Below are positions 1-15,824 of a stretch of 64,000 bases of DNA, piece by piece. Within the stretch, counting starts at the first letter, position 1; each line of letters opens with the position of its first letter. The position numbers and the translations under genes were made by a program. The stretch is taken from assembly GCF_034140825.1 (NCBI RefSeq), contig NC_089046.1:25652501-25716500 (forward strand). The letters run 5' to 3'. The DNA is from Oryza sativa Japonica Group (taxonomy: Eukaryota; Streptophyta; Magnoliopsida; Poales; Poaceae). The notes under the pieces are model-generated. The model made no database searches and was not told the origin of the DNA. It saw only the letters and a list, made by a program, of their open reading frames with translations.

Positions 1-114
1 TTCAGTAGTCTCAACATGTTTATGCTATATTCCTCTTGAAGACTTGAATTATCTGCATTGATATTTGCAATTTAAAATCAAATTATTTATCTTTTCATGT
101 TTGCCTTTTTGAAG

Positions 115-3100
115 GGTGAGGAAAAGGGCCAATCACCATCTGCAATCTTAGCAGCAAGATTCCAGCACATATCTGCTGACTCAGTTATCACAGATAGATA
201 CAGGCACATCTCTCTTGCAATTCACGTAAGTAGTCAGTAATTGTGAACTACATTTTATTGCCAACTGTAAATTTTGAATAGACTAATTATCAGAGGGAAC
301 AAACTAGTACTGAAACTCTCCATATCTTATATTTTTTTATGTAAACGGTGATTCTTTTGTCTATTTTTATATTATTTAAGAATGTATCTTTAAATCAAAT
401 AAATGCAGTCAGTTAACTTGGATGAAAAATGGGAAGGAGCTTCATTTGGGTCAATTCTTAGAAGGAACAAGCTTCAGGATGCTACTCTCAGTGAAAATAT
501 TCTTCGCATAATCATTAAGCTGAATTCGACCAACTCAAGTGTCAAACAAGTCCAATATTGTTCCATAATTCTACAGGTAATGAAATGGGTGTTCTCGCTT
601 CTTGTTAACACACAGAACAGTCTGTTTTCGGAGTATCTCTAATAGTTGTTCCATTTTATATCTCACTACTACAATGCCATGATAAGTATAAATTCTCTGA
701 CCAAAGTAAAATGTCACAGCCTATTGACCTGAAGGTTGATGAGGAAACACTAATGAAGATTGTGCCATTTTGGAGAACATCCCTTGCTCCTCCTGGAACG
801 CCAAGCACACAATTTTACTTTAGGCATTTTGAAGTACATCCAATTAAGGTGCTTTATTCTTTTCTTTATATTTTTGGCTTTGTTTCTGTGATTATGACTT
901 TTTTTTTTCAACGGAATCACTGACTGGGTTTTGCTTATGAATGCATTGCTCTAAAGATTATCGCAAGCTTTCGACCTGGAAGTCCATACACAACTTATAG
1001 TTCTGCTCAAGAGGCTCTGAGAGCATTATTGCATAGTGTTATAAAGGTACCTTTGAAGTACTAGCTTTTATGTTATGTTAAAATGCATAGCTTGTTTATT
1101 TTGGAAGGACTCGCATTTTTATTGTAATTTTATAATTTCATACTTTACTCTTTCCGTAGGTGCCTGAGATTAGCAGTTCAGCCGTGGAGCTCAATGGTGT
1201 TCTCCTAAATCATGCTTTGGTTACTTTCCGTGAGCTATTTCTGAAATGTGCCCAGCATTATTCATGGTACATCTTCACACGTTTTCTTTTTTTCTCATTT
1301 TTTTGTTGTCTGTTTTTGATTATACACAAACAAATGACTATACTTCCTTAATTGATAGGTATGTCTTGAGGGCAATCTATGTAACAAAGGGAAGCTCATT
1401 GCTTCCTCCATCTTTTGCCTCAATTTTCGATGACTCTGCTTCTTCAGTTATTGATGTTTTCTTTGACCCTTCTGATGGCTCACTCAACCTTCCTGGGCTT
1501 ACCATAGGTAAAAAGTCTTGGTCCCATTTCTTCCAAACTGGATAGCATTCTCTCAGGCAAATCCTTGATTGGAGCACTAAAACTACTTTTACTCATCAAA
1601 AGATGTCTACAGTTAACTTATAACTGTGATGTTCATTAAAGGTTGTCTCTAATGATTGTTCTACAAGTTTGTTCAAGGCACGGACTGTGTTATACTTAGG
1701 CAGACAGCATTATAATAAGTTTGTTCTATTGCATAAAAGTATAATAATGGTGTGTCCTTCAATGTAGATTTTAACCATTTGACTTGTTTTACTCCTGTGG
1801 CTTGTGCAGGCATGTTTAAGTTTATAAGCAAAAATATGAAATCAGGCGGTTTTTCAGGAACAAAGCGATACCTTGGTGATCTTGGAAAAACTGTGAGATT
1901 CCAAAACTTTCTTACTGGATCAATACTTCAATAGTGACTTCCATTGGATTAATGTATTGTTTGGTCTTCTGTAGGTTAAAACTGCAAGTTCAAATGCACT
2001 ATTCGCTGCTGTAACAGAAATTTCAGATAGCATTGTGAGAGGCGCAGAAGCCAATGGTTTTAATGGCATGGTATAGCCTCTTTTTATATGGTGGATTTCT
2101 TCATCCCCCCCCTGTTTCTTAAGAACTCAATGCATTTCTTTGCAGTGATAAAAAGGTATGAAGCAGTTTTCCTGTTTTGTAGGTTACTGGCTTCCACCAA
2201 GGTATTTTAAGGTTGGCAATGGAGCCATCAGTATTAGGACAGGCTATATTGGAGGGTGGTCCTGACAGAAAGATCAAACTTGACCATAGTCCTGGACTTG
2301 ATGAGGTTCTTTCCATTACTTTAGAAGCTTAATTAATGAGATCTCATGAGTATGACACCGTACATTTATCCAACATATATTTACACAATCTCTGCTAAAT
2401 TTCAGCTATACATCGAAGGATACCTACAAGCCATGCTTGATGTCATGTACAAACAAGAATATCTTCGCATCAGGGTGATTGATGACCAGGTAACCCCCTC
2501 GAATATTTTCTTGTTTTGCTACATACTGCGCGTTTTAATTAATTCACTGCATTTTTGTTTCTGGTCAAACTGTAATAATGAACCCTTTCACTCCAGGTTA
2601 TTCTAAAGAATCTGCCACCAAATAGTGCTCTCATAAATGAAATCGTCGACAACGTAAAAAGCTTTCTTGTGAGCAAGGGATTATTGAAAGGAGATTCTTC
2701 CACAATCCGACCCTTGCGACATCTACGAAATGAACCTGTAAGTTTCTCTTGATTTGAAAATTGAAACCAACATCATGATGACAATTTCTGTAATTTAGAT
2801 TTTGGCAGCCGGCATCCAGGATATGGAAACCATGAACATGGCATAAACTAATTCATCTTGTTCCAACTACTTGCCAGGAGTGGAGGATTGCGCCGACGGT
2901 GCTCACCCTCGCAGAGCACCTGTTCGTGAGCTTCGCCGTGCGCGTGCTGCACCGGGAGGCCACCAAGGCCATCGCCGGAGTCGTCTCAAAGGCGAAGAGA
3001 CCAGCCGGAGGCGGCGAAGACGACGGCAAGGGCGAGTCGCCGTCGTCGTCGTCCGTGGGAGTCCTCGCGAGGCGGAGCAGGGTGTGGAGCGTGGGGAGGT

Positions 3101-3225
3101 TCGCCGTCTCCGGCATGGTCGCCTACGTCGACGGCCGGCTCTGCCGCCACATACCCAACCCCATCGCCAGGAGAATCGTCAGCGGCTTCCTCTTGAGCTT
3201 CATTGACAGCAGAGACAACGACTAG
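115..3225 (+). CDS. VPS13: VPS13/SHRUBBY-like lipid-transfer protein, C-terminal part (5' end outside window)
   Basis: Exons read by eye, all with GT-AG borders and compatible phases: 115-225, 409-576, 720-848, 957-1046, 1160-1266, 1359-1507, 1810-1892, 1975-2070, 2183-2305, 2406-2489, 2597-2737 and 2878-3225 (TAG). They encode about 542 residues in one continuous frame. The sequence resembles the C-terminal end of plant VPS13-type proteins. It includes blocks such as FWRTSLAPPGTPSTQFYF and FKFISKNMKSGG, a stretch similar to the ATG2/VPS13 C-terminal domain, and an Arg-rich end with RRSRVWSVGRFA. VPS13 proteins are very long bridge-like lipid transporters at membrane contact sites. The Arabidopsis homologue SHRUBBY affects root growth and interacts with SHORT-ROOT. 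The final exon is GC-rich and carries a low-complexity Ser/Gly insert (about GGGEDDGKGESPSSSS). Only the end of the gene is here, so N-terminal chorein and adaptor-binding domains cannot be checked. Family call is fairly secure; exact subfamily is inferred. Confidence 0.8.
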
Positions 3226-4465
3226 GCAAAGTGGTCCTTTGCTCATACATAGCACTCGGTGAATGTACAAGTTGTGTATATGCTAGCCCACACAATTGCT
3301 CACTGCCATACTTGTAATTTACTCTTTTCTTTTCGATTACATCTTTTTTTTCGATTACATGAAAGACACGTGTACATACGTAATGTAACGTTGTACAGCT
3401 ATTTTGACCGCGGTAGAAAGGAATGGGGAAGTAAATAAGATCAGGAAACCCCCATTTCACTTTTTATTAGAATTTGCTGTAATGGTTTTGGAAGGATGGA
3501 TAGCTGGACACTTTGGAATAGGATCAAGAGCGCAATAGTCCCCCTTTTTTATGGGTGTCCAAATGCGTGAATCTTTGCATGTTCTTAAATTCCAAATGGG
3601 TCATAATTTAGTTAGAGAATCAAATCATGAAGCATAACGATGAGCGTCCAAATTACGAAATATGCGAGAGTTCGGTGAGGTCAGCAGCGTTAACGACGTC
3701 TCAGCTCGTTTGGTCGGCAGGAGATTGAATTAACAAATCGCATCTTTGAATTGAAAGAATTGCAGATGGCACAACAAGAAGCAAACAGGACAGCGACTAC
3801 ACATGGCAGCCACGCCACTGTCGACGCTTGCTACACTTGTGGCCCTAATTGAAAGCCTTCATAGGAGGGTAAGATTGGTCCATTATTAACGAAAGAAAAC
3901 AACCTTCCCTCTTGTTGAGATAATTTAGCCCATGATTTTGTCTTTGACACTCATGATTGCTGTGGTATATACACACAAAGATCATGGTTTCCTTGGGACT
4001 AAATCGATAGTATGTTTTACCAGGAATTATGTCTCTTTTGTAGTATTACCTCTGTCCAAAAACAATTGCAAAATCCAAGGGAGACAATATATAGTTTGTG
4101 GAAGAATTTTGGATGTTGAGGAAATACATGGCGTTGACAAAGAACTAGAGCAGATTTTAAATGGATTGCTAATTTACTAAAAGATTGTAAGGTCCGATTG
4201 GTTGAGCTACGGTTGATAAGCCGTAAGAAAATAATAGAAGAAAATAAATAATTAATGGGCAAACATTTTATGTTTGTATATTGGTAGTTTACAAACAAAT
4301 TTTGAAAAAAATAATACAATGAAAAAATAAACAAAATTAACTATAAAATTTTAAAATTTAAATTGTAGCCACAACTGATAAGCAAACTAACATATTTAAA
4401 CATTAATGTTCAAAGTTTATAAAAGTTAATCTAAAACATGCCCACTCATATTTTCAAGGTTATTA
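3226..4465. other. Intergenic region between VPS13-like gene and kinase gene
   Basis: AT-rich DNA with no convincing ORF. It starts with the presumed 3' UTR of the VPS13-like gene. The part from about 4186 to 4440 is very AT-rich and resembles a degraded MITE, but I could not pair its ends. Confidence 0.4.
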
Positions 4466-4580
4466 CTCCCTCCGTCAAAATATGAGGAGTTTTTTTTTAT
4501 ATGGAATAAATTCCATTACCCCATAAGTATGTGTTCCATAAGAGATAAAGGGAGTTTTTTTTTACATGGGATAGAGGGAG
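4466..4580. mobile_element. Stowaway-type MITE
   Basis: 115 bp with inverted ends CTCCCTCCGTC and a closing GAGGGAG, flanked on both sides by TA (4464-4465 and 4581-4582). The interior repeats GGAG-T-run motifs. Ends and TA duplication fit Stowaway (Tc1/mariner-derived) elements. Confidence 0.75.
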
Positions 4581-4639
4581 TATTAGCTTATTAATAGTTT
4601 AATACCAGTTTAAGTAAAGTAATAGAGGGGCAGCACCGC

Positions 4640-5826
4640 GCCACCGCATCTTCCCTTCCATGTGGCTCCCTCGTTTTTGCCGGCAAAATCCAACCAAAAT
4701 TTCCCAACGGAAAAAAAAAAAACCAAACGAGGTTTGCCACGCGAGCGAACCCAAACGGCCAAACCCGAGGCGGCGCACTCCTCCGTTACGTTTTCCGTTC
4801 CCGTTCCAGCCGCGTTTCCTCTCGCGGCGGCCTCGCCATTTCACTCTCCTTCCCTTCCCTCCCCTTCCCTCCCTTTCCTCCTCCTCCACAGCCACCGCGA
4901 AAAATCCCAAATTAATCCCGCAAAAGAAAATCATCTCGTTTCTATCTATCATTGTCACTTTTTCTTGATTCGAGCTTCTTCTTCTTTTTCTTCTTTCTTT
5001 TCTTTTTTGGCGCGATCGCGGCTTTGGTTTCCCCCGAGGCGGCGGGGGGGAATGGATTCTTGGAAGCAAATCACGCGGATGAATCGGGCCCGGCCGTTGC
5101 GCGGATCGGCCTGAGCCGTGGACGCGCGGCGCGGGGGGCGGGAGCGGGATTCAGGTGCGTGATTCCGCTCGGATTATTCCTAATCCGCGGCTAGGAGAGA
5201 TGGATCTTGGTTTACTGTTCATTATCCCTCGTGTGTTCTTGTTTGGTGTTGATCCCTAAATTAGCTGATTCCCCTCCTCTCTATTCGATGCGGTTGCAAG
5301 CTTGCAATGTGAAATTGTTCGCGCGATTCGTTCCATTTTGGTCGGGGTCGTTGCTTCATCCTTGATCATTTCGTTTCCTGCAATCTTTTTTGTTGGGTTA
5401 TTTATTTTTCCTTTTTTTGTTCTAAGAAATGCAAAATACTTTGAAACTAGTGAGTGATCTCACGTGTAGGAATGGAAATGGAAATGGTAACCACGTATCA
5501 AAATCGTTGATAGTTAGAATCTCGCAGTTCAATTGATTCCAGGTACCATAGAATGGATGTTAATTTCGTTTCCTTTGATTTATTACAGCTAACCGCTTCG
5601 CTTGGTTATACCAAAAGCAAAAGAGGCAAGATCCAGATTAGGCGTGCAAGCATATTGGTTTGGTCTAAAGAGATGAATGGTTCGATATTTGAAGGCAATC
5701 ATGCTTCAGAAATTTGTGTTTCAAAGCTAAGTGGAAGGACATCATTTGCGGTCCGTGTTAATCAAGTTTGTGCTTATCAAGAAAGATCTTCTGGCAGAGC
5801 CCTTCATTTCGTTTGCATTGAACGAA
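4640..5826 (+). promoter_or_regulatory. Promoter and 5' UTR of the Raf-like kinase gene
   Basis: GC-rich and CT-rich leader. A good donor (ATTCAG then GTGCGTG) lies near 5152 and a good acceptor (TTATTACAG) ends at 5588, so a UTR intron of roughly 435 bp is likely. The 5' UTR then resumes at 5589 and runs to the start codon at 5827. Long T-rich and CT-rich tracts at 4850-5010 could be transcribed leader. The transcription start is not visible with certainty. Confidence 0.55.

Positions 5827-5834
<8 letters not shown>
5673..5834 (+). promoter_or_regulatory. Upstream ORF overlapping the kinase start codon
   Basis: After the UTR acceptor, an ATG at 5673 opens a 53-codon frame (starting MNGSIFEGNH, ending CIERNE) whose stop lies at 5832-5834. 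The kinase ATG is at 5827, so the uORF ends 8 bases inside the main coding region in another frame. A ribosome that translates this uORF would pass the main start, so it would be expected to limit kinase translation. There is no sign of a known peptide family. Whether it is translated is inference. Confidence 0.55.
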
Positions 5835-10093
<4,259 letters not shown>

Positions 10094-10500
10094 AGGCTAT
10101 TTCATCAACCGGCAGAATATTTGATTGCAGCGGAGATGGATCACTAACCTGCCCAAGCTCCTACATCTGTGTGCATAGATTGAATTTTATACTATACATG
10201 TATATTTGTTGGTCATGGTGTGTATTCTATTCTGATGTATGTATGCCTATGCTATTCAATTTTTTCACCCGCTTTCTTGAGAGTTTCTGAAGTGTAATTA
10301 CATGTATCTATCTGAGCAAAAATGTACTGCATGCAGGCTCTTCTTGTGGCCTCACTTCTCTTACAATTTTTTGTGAGCCTGACCACGGAAGATGGCCTGG
10401 CACTTGTAATTATATGGCATATATGAGCTGACAGAAATATATTGAATTGACACTTTGTGAACCTTGAATTGAGGAAGGAATAAATGAATTTACTTCTTTT
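10094..10500 (+). other. 3' UTR and tail of kinase gene (parent of dispersed copies)
   Basis: Contains short landmarks such as AGAATATTTGATTGCAGC (about 10115), TACATGTATATTTGTTGG, ACATGTATCTATCTGAGC, CTCTTACAATTTTTTGTG and CCTTGAATTGAGGAAGGAAT. The same landmarks recur in the same order at 24.3-25.0 kb (+), 57.7-56.9 kb (-) and 61.1-60.9 kb (-). The intact coding end makes this copy the probable source. Confidence 0.7.
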
Positions 10501-10525
10501 CATAACATAACTATACTATTGTCTA

Positions 10526-10639
10526 CTTCCTCCGTTTCACAATATAAGATTCACATTCATATTGATATTGTCTAGATTCATTAACATCAATATGAATGTG
10601 GGAAATGCTAGAATGACTTGCATTGTGAAACGGAGGGAG
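10526..10639. mobile_element. Stowaway-type MITE
   Basis: 114 bp with near-perfect inverted ends (CTTCCTCCGTTTCACAAT and ATTGTGAAACGGAGGGAG) and TA on each side. The arms extend inward (ATTCATATTGAT and ATCAATATGAAT), so the element folds almost completely. Confidence 0.85.
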
Positions 10640-11029
10640 TACTATCCTGTGATCTCTGGAAGTCTTGGCTAGGTTAGTTAATCGGCGTTTGATTTTATTA
10701 GATATACATAGAAATCTCACACTATACATTTGTTACTTATTACTACCCCACTATATGTCCTAAAATATAACATCTTATTAACTATGTATCTAGTCATACA
10801 CTATATATTTTAATTCCTAGATTAAGAATTACTATAAATAATAAAAGAAATTTGACAAAGAAATATAATTTCACATCCTTTTGGGAAAGAAGAATGCATT
10901 GCAAAACAGGAGGGGTGGTGTCTGATAGGCGGTTGATTCCCCGCTGGTTATATTGGATTAAGATCCTCTGTTGACATGTGGGCTCGATAGTGCTAAACGA
11001 GGATTTGCTTCCGGTTCTATTTTAGATTT

Positions 11030-11535
11030 TTTTTAAAAAAATATTTTTTATTAAAATATTTTTTAAAAAAAAAATTGGTTTCAAAGTTTTACAAATCTAC
11101 ATCCCTACGTCCCTAAGGCATATTTCATGACATAACACACGTTCATCGGTGTATTGTAACGGTCGCGCGGAGGGAGGCTGGCTATTTTACAGGCAGCCCC
11201 CTTATAGCTCTCTAGGATGGTGACAAAGGGAGCTACCGGTAAAATAACGATCTACGACATATTGTAAGCAATCCCCTTATATTCCTTTAGGAGGGTGGCT
11301 AGGGAGGTGCCTGAAAATGGCTAGCCTTGGTTATTTTCCAGGGCGACCCCTTGCAGCCCTTTGGGAGGGCGGGAAAGAAGTTGCCTGCAAAATTGCTAGT
11401 CATCTCCATGTGACCATTAGCATGCGCCAACGGACATGTACCATGTCATAAAAAATATCCTTCTAAAGAACGTTAGGAGTGTAGATTTGTTAAACTTTGA
11501 AACCAAATTTTTTTAAAAAAAATATTTTATAATAG
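11030..11535. repeat. Foldback element with about 100-bp arms
   Basis: Left arm about 11030-11135 and right arm about 11437-11535 are inverted copies (landmark TTGGTTTCAAAGTTT on one strand and AAACTTTGAAACCAA on the other). The loop holds three degenerate copies of a roughly 80-bp motif with CAGGCAGCCCCCTTAT-like cores at about 11190, 11265 and 11335. It could be a non-autonomous Mutator-like or foldback element; target duplication not resolved. The 390 bp before it (10640-11029) is AT-rich with no gene. Confidence 0.55.
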
Positions 11536-11536
11536 A

Positions 11537-12583
11537 TCTCTACTATTATAAAAATTGAAGATGTTTTTGCCGGTATTTTGGTACGTCATCTGTGTTTAAT
11601 TCGTTTTTTAAGTTCGTTCGCTTTTAGAAATATAGATCCGTATTTGAGTCGGATTTTAAGTTTGTTTGCTTTTGGAAATACAAAAGGAGTCGTATAAGAA
11701 ATCTCTTTAAAAACCTCACATGCTAACTTGAGATAAATGTCGGACTCCTAACTGCATCTCATGATTTTCTAAAATAAAATATCCAAGCAAATTTCCACGG
11801 TGAATTTCACCCTAACTAAACCGTATAACAATTATAGGATTAAAATAATCTTCGTCTGTTGTAACGCACGAGTATTTTTTTTCTAGTAAATAAAAAAAAT
11901 TAAAAAAACTTTCTATTTTGCACCGATGCAAAGAAGGCCTGCAGAGCCAGACAAGCCCAATAAAGCCCATGAATAGCCCAGCCCTACTCCTGTTATTCTC
12001 TTGGGATAAGTCCATTTTACACTCTGAGTTCTTATGTTTGTCTAAAATATACCCTCGAACTATAAAACTGGGTATAATACACCCCCTAACTATCAATACC
12101 GGACATTTTATCCCCTCAAGCTGTTTTACCGTGTTTTTGCTACACGCGGATGTATCGTAGGGTGCCACCTGTCAAATAAATCCACGTCATCTTCTACTTC
12201 CTCCTCTCTTCCTCTCCTCCTCTCTTACCCCACACAGTTCGGCCGGTGATGAGCTCTTTCTTTCCTTTCTCTCCTCCCCAAGTGACCGGTGATGAGCTTG
12301 AGCTCCCCCTCTATTACCGCACCCCCGAGCGCCGGTGAGCTTGATCTCTCCCTCTGTTGCCGCATATCAGGAACGGCTCAGTAAGGCATTGACAGTGGAG
12401 TAGGGGGTTTGAAAACTATAAAATTGATGAAAATCATCGATGATGATAAGTTTCGATTTTTTTTAAAATCCTAAGACAACAAGGTGACTATTTAACAAAT
12501 TAGAGAACAAAAATCATGTGTAAGAAAAGTCAGTTAATTTTATATGGATACTAGCCGAGTAAATGTGCGGTAGCATTGCTAGT
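11537..12583 (+). mobile_element. Non-autonomous Helitron
   Basis: Begins TCTCTACTATTATAAAA after an A and ends ...TGCTAGT followed by T, matching Helitron insertion between A and T with TC and CTAGT ends. A weak hairpin (CCGAGTAAATGTGCGG) lies about 11 bp before the end. The interior includes a repeat-like segment with CCTCAAGCTGTTTTACCG and a CT-rich stretch. No RepHel coding was seen. It lies directly against the right arm of the foldback element. Confidence 0.65.
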
Positions 12584-14190
12584 TGTTTTAAATTATGTAT
12601 ATCACGCGCAGCATGGCACTAGATATAAACCTAAATATATTGATATTTAGTTATGATTGAAATTTATAAAGGAAATGCTAAATGACATTCGATATAAATT
12701 TAGAGATAAAATCTTACAGATTATGGACCGTTCGATTTGTGTCAAGATTCATGCCTGGGCTTCTTCTCATACAACTCCAGAAAGCTCTCCCTTTTCTTGG
12801 GCACTGGCAATGCCCCCAACTCTGGCAGAGGACATACAAATTAGGTTGTGGGGTTGGAGTTGGGGTAGGAGGGGGAAGCAGATCCTCTGACTTAACTGCA
12901 CATGCAGTTGAGTCACTGACATGTGGGTCCCACTTTTCTATGGCCCACATGTCAGTGACTCAACTGCAAATCAGTTAAATCAGAGGATCCCTTTCCGGTA
13001 GGAGGGGGATCAAGGAGGGGGAAGAGCGGGTGTTCCCCAGGGCTTAGAGGGATGGTCGTGGGCAACGAAGAACTGGCTGTAGGCATTGGACATGGACGTG
13101 CGACGAGGTAGTGGCAGCAGTACGGGAGCCGTAGGGTTGTCAAGAGGTGGTGGGCCCACGTTGGCAACGTGGGAAAACAACGAGACTGGTAGGAGGCGGT
13201 GGTCGGTGATGGCTGGATCTGACGGCGGAGAGCCGCTAAAGACGAGGAAGACGCTAGGGACGGGGGACTCAACGCCATTGCCTTGGGGAAGAGAAGAGGA
13301 AAAGGGGAGGAGGCCGCCGAGGAGAGGGGTGGGAGCTCATCGATATTGTTGATCCCTTCCTTCCAACTAACTAGGTCAGACAGTGACACGCAGAGATTCC
13401 ATGAACGCACAAAAGCAATGGCGGCAATGGCGGCGGGCAGGTGTGAGAAAGGGAAGGAGAAAAAAAAAGGTTTTGAGTATGTTGCACGAATCACAAAGTG
13501 ATCCAATAGCTCTGAGGGCATGTATAAAGGTAGAGTCTAAAATGGTCTCTTAGTTAATACATATCACTTAGAGACTATTCTCCTACAATAGTTAAGACAA
13601 CAAGAACTCTTAACCATTAATGCACCAAAATATATTTTTAGTACCATTCTTTCCTTTTCTCGACCTCCATGCAACAAAATTTCCTTTAATAAACGTTAAG
13701 AGTCCACTCTGACCCGTTGTCATGCGTAGCAACCATGTTTCCCTTTCGTCCACTTTCTCTCTTCCACATCATCAATTTTATTTGCATGGGAACGAAGAGA
13801 AACCGTTATTACACACCGTTATACATGCCCTGAATTTAGAAAATTTAGAGGCTAGTCAAAAGCTATATTATAAACGGTTCCAAATCATAAAGGTTGTCTT
13901 TCCTTCGAATAATAAGACGCTTTACTACAATTTGGGACGGAGTATTCATTAATTGTTCGCATTTATGTCAGGTTTCCATACTCTCCCATACCTTTTACGG
14001 GGGGGGGGGGGGGGGTGGAATTTCAGTACTTCCCTATATATATGAACTGCTTTTTTCTCCAGCTCTATTAATATAACGGCAAAGCTTTTGCCGGCGTTAA
14101 AAAAAAAAAAAACTCTGCCATACCTCGCTTTTGGTCGAGCAAATTAAAAGCCTTTGACAACGCCGGCGACCGTACATCGTTGTCGTCACC
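12584..14190. other. Gene-poor region with GC-rich block
   Basis: 12990-13500 is GC-rich and open in several frames, but I recognise no domain and the codon pattern is not convincing; it may be captured or decayed gene DNA. 13500-13970 is AT-rich. A run of about 17 G lies near 14000. A TATA-like stretch (CTATATATATG, about 14031) precedes the F-box/DUF295 gene. Confidence 0.4.
12881..12990. repeat. Short near-perfect hairpin (about 49-bp arms)
   Basis: Left arm starts GATCCTCTGACTTAACTG and the right arm ends with its inverted copy; only a few mismatches and a loop of about 10 bp. The arms include CAGTTGAGTCACTGACATG and its complement. It looks like a tiny MITE. A transcript would form a long duplex. 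Confidence 0.7.
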
Positions 14191-14197
14191 GGTAGAT

Positions 14198-15479
14198 ATG
14201 GTGGAGTCTCAATGGTCGTCGTCGTCGTCGCTCCCTCCGGCGAAGAGGAATCCTTCGCCGTGGCAGTCAGAGCTCTGTAGTGACCTGCTCGGCCTCGTGC
14301 TCCAGCGCCTGCCGTCCCACGCCGACCGCGTCCGCCTCCGCGCCGTCTGCCGCTCCTGGCGCCCCGCCGCCGATGCCGTGGCTCGCGCTCCGCGACGGCG
14401 GCCTGATCGACCTCGACGGCAACCCCGTACGCTGCCCGCGGCCCATCCTCCGCGACGGCGTCGTCAGCTTTCACCCCGTCGGCGGCGGCAACCTGGTCTT
14501 CCTCGAGCACGACGACGGCGGCTGCTCCCTGATGAACCCTCTCTCCGCCGCCTCCGGGGACAGGGACGACCCGCTTCTCCCTCTCCCCGAGCTCGCCGCC
14601 GCCGTGCGCCGAGCGGTTGACTCGTGCGAGACGCCCACTGTGGCGACGTACACCCCGAAACCATCGTATAGCACCGTGATCATGTCGTCCTCTCCGGTGG
14701 TGGCGGATTCCTCGTCATCGCCGCCGGACACCCTCGTCGCTGCCCTAATCTTGAACAGATGCGCCGTCGCCATCTCCACCTGCAAGCGACACGACGGCGC
14801 CGCCGCGTCGTTCTCGTTCATGGACGAGAGGAGCAGGATCCGCTCAGTCTGGTTGCGGGCGACGGCCATCTGCGCCATCGCCTTCCTCCACGGGAAGCTC
14901 TACGCCGTCACCAGCAAAGAAGGCCTCCACGTCCTCGATCTCGACAACGGCGGCGGCGGCGAGGGCGGCGCGGTGCTCCGCCCGTGCATCGCCGACGACC
15001 CCGAGAAGAAGTCGGTCCACGTCGACGTGGAGAGGCGCGGCCACCTCGTCGTGCGCTACGTGGTGGAGTCCGGCGGGCGGCTGCTGATGGTGCGGTGGTG
15101 GAAGAGCCTCCCGCCGCCGGTGTGGAGCGCCGACAGGCCGCCGAGCAGGTTCGACGTCTTGGAGGCGGCCGACGGCCTCGGCCGGTGGAAGGCGGTGGAC
15201 AGCTTGCGCGGGCGAGCGCTGTTCCTCGGCAAGGCGGACTCGAGGTCCGTCGTTGCTGGCGGCGGCGGTGGCGGCGCCGGAGCTCGAGAAGATTGCATCT
15301 ACTTCATGCGGAGGAGTTTCTGGTATCCGAGCAAGGAGGAGGATTTCGGGCAGTCCGGCGTGTACGACATGAGGAGCGGCGAGATCTCGCCGCCGCAGCT
15401 GCCGGAGAGAGGGACGGCGGAGCTGCGCCTCCACTGCGAGTATCCGAGGTGGTTTTACCCAGCGGATTACTCCTATTAA
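14198..15479 (+). pseudogene. F-box/DUF295 (SKIP23-like) gene with frame break
   Basis: An ATG at 14198 opens a frame with a clear F-box (residues about 27-56: SELCSDLLGLVLQRLPSHAD, then RLRAVCRSW). The DUF295 part (PWLALRDGGLIDLDGN ... FYFADY-like end FYPADYSY, TAA at 15477-15479) lies in another frame, starting right after the F-box at about 14365-14375. The two halves are normally one protein in grass F-box/DUF295 families, so a one-base-type shift has separated them. No intron with usable borders bridges the break. An internal ATG at 14373 could still give a DUF295-only protein of 368 residues. DUF295 proteins form a very large, fast-evolving grass family, and loss of copies is common. 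An assembly error is possible. Single-exon structure fits the family. Confidence 0.65.
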
Positions 15480-15587
15480 TTAGTTCTATATTTTGCAATG
15501 GACGTGACTACAAGGAGACGGTCGCTGGTTAGGCGTATCAGCGACCTTAATGTTACTTTGGTTGCTACTAGTACACTTAATAGTGTA

Positions 15588-15824
15588 CTCCTCCATAAAA
15601 AAAAAAAAAGACAAATCTTGGATTTTCGTGTCCAATGTTTGACCGCACGTCTTATTTAAAAAAATTATAAAAAAATTAAAAAGATAAGTCACGCATAAAG
15701 TATTAATCATGTTTTATCATCTAACTACAATGAAAATACTAATTAAAAAAAATTTATATAAGACGGACAGTTAAACATTGGATACGAAAATTTAGGGTTT
15801 GTCTTTTTTTTGGGACGGAGGGAG
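15588..15824. mobile_element. Stowaway-type MITE
   Basis: 237 bp bounded by TA, with ends CTCCTCCATAAAAA and GGGACGGAGGGAG. Interior pairs include GACCGCACGTCTTATTT with AAGACGGACAGTTAAAC-like sequence. Same subfamily as the elements at 17247 and 63739. Confidence 0.8.

Noticed and set aside
5731-5826. Upstream extension of the kinase frame
   Set aside because: It opens with GTG and has no ATG before 5827. It is overlapped by the uORF.
12952-13521. Minus-strand frame of about 189 codons, Ser/Pro-rich
   Set aside because: No recognisable domain, overlapping open frames on the plus strand, no promoter or splice support. Kept only as a GC-rich block.
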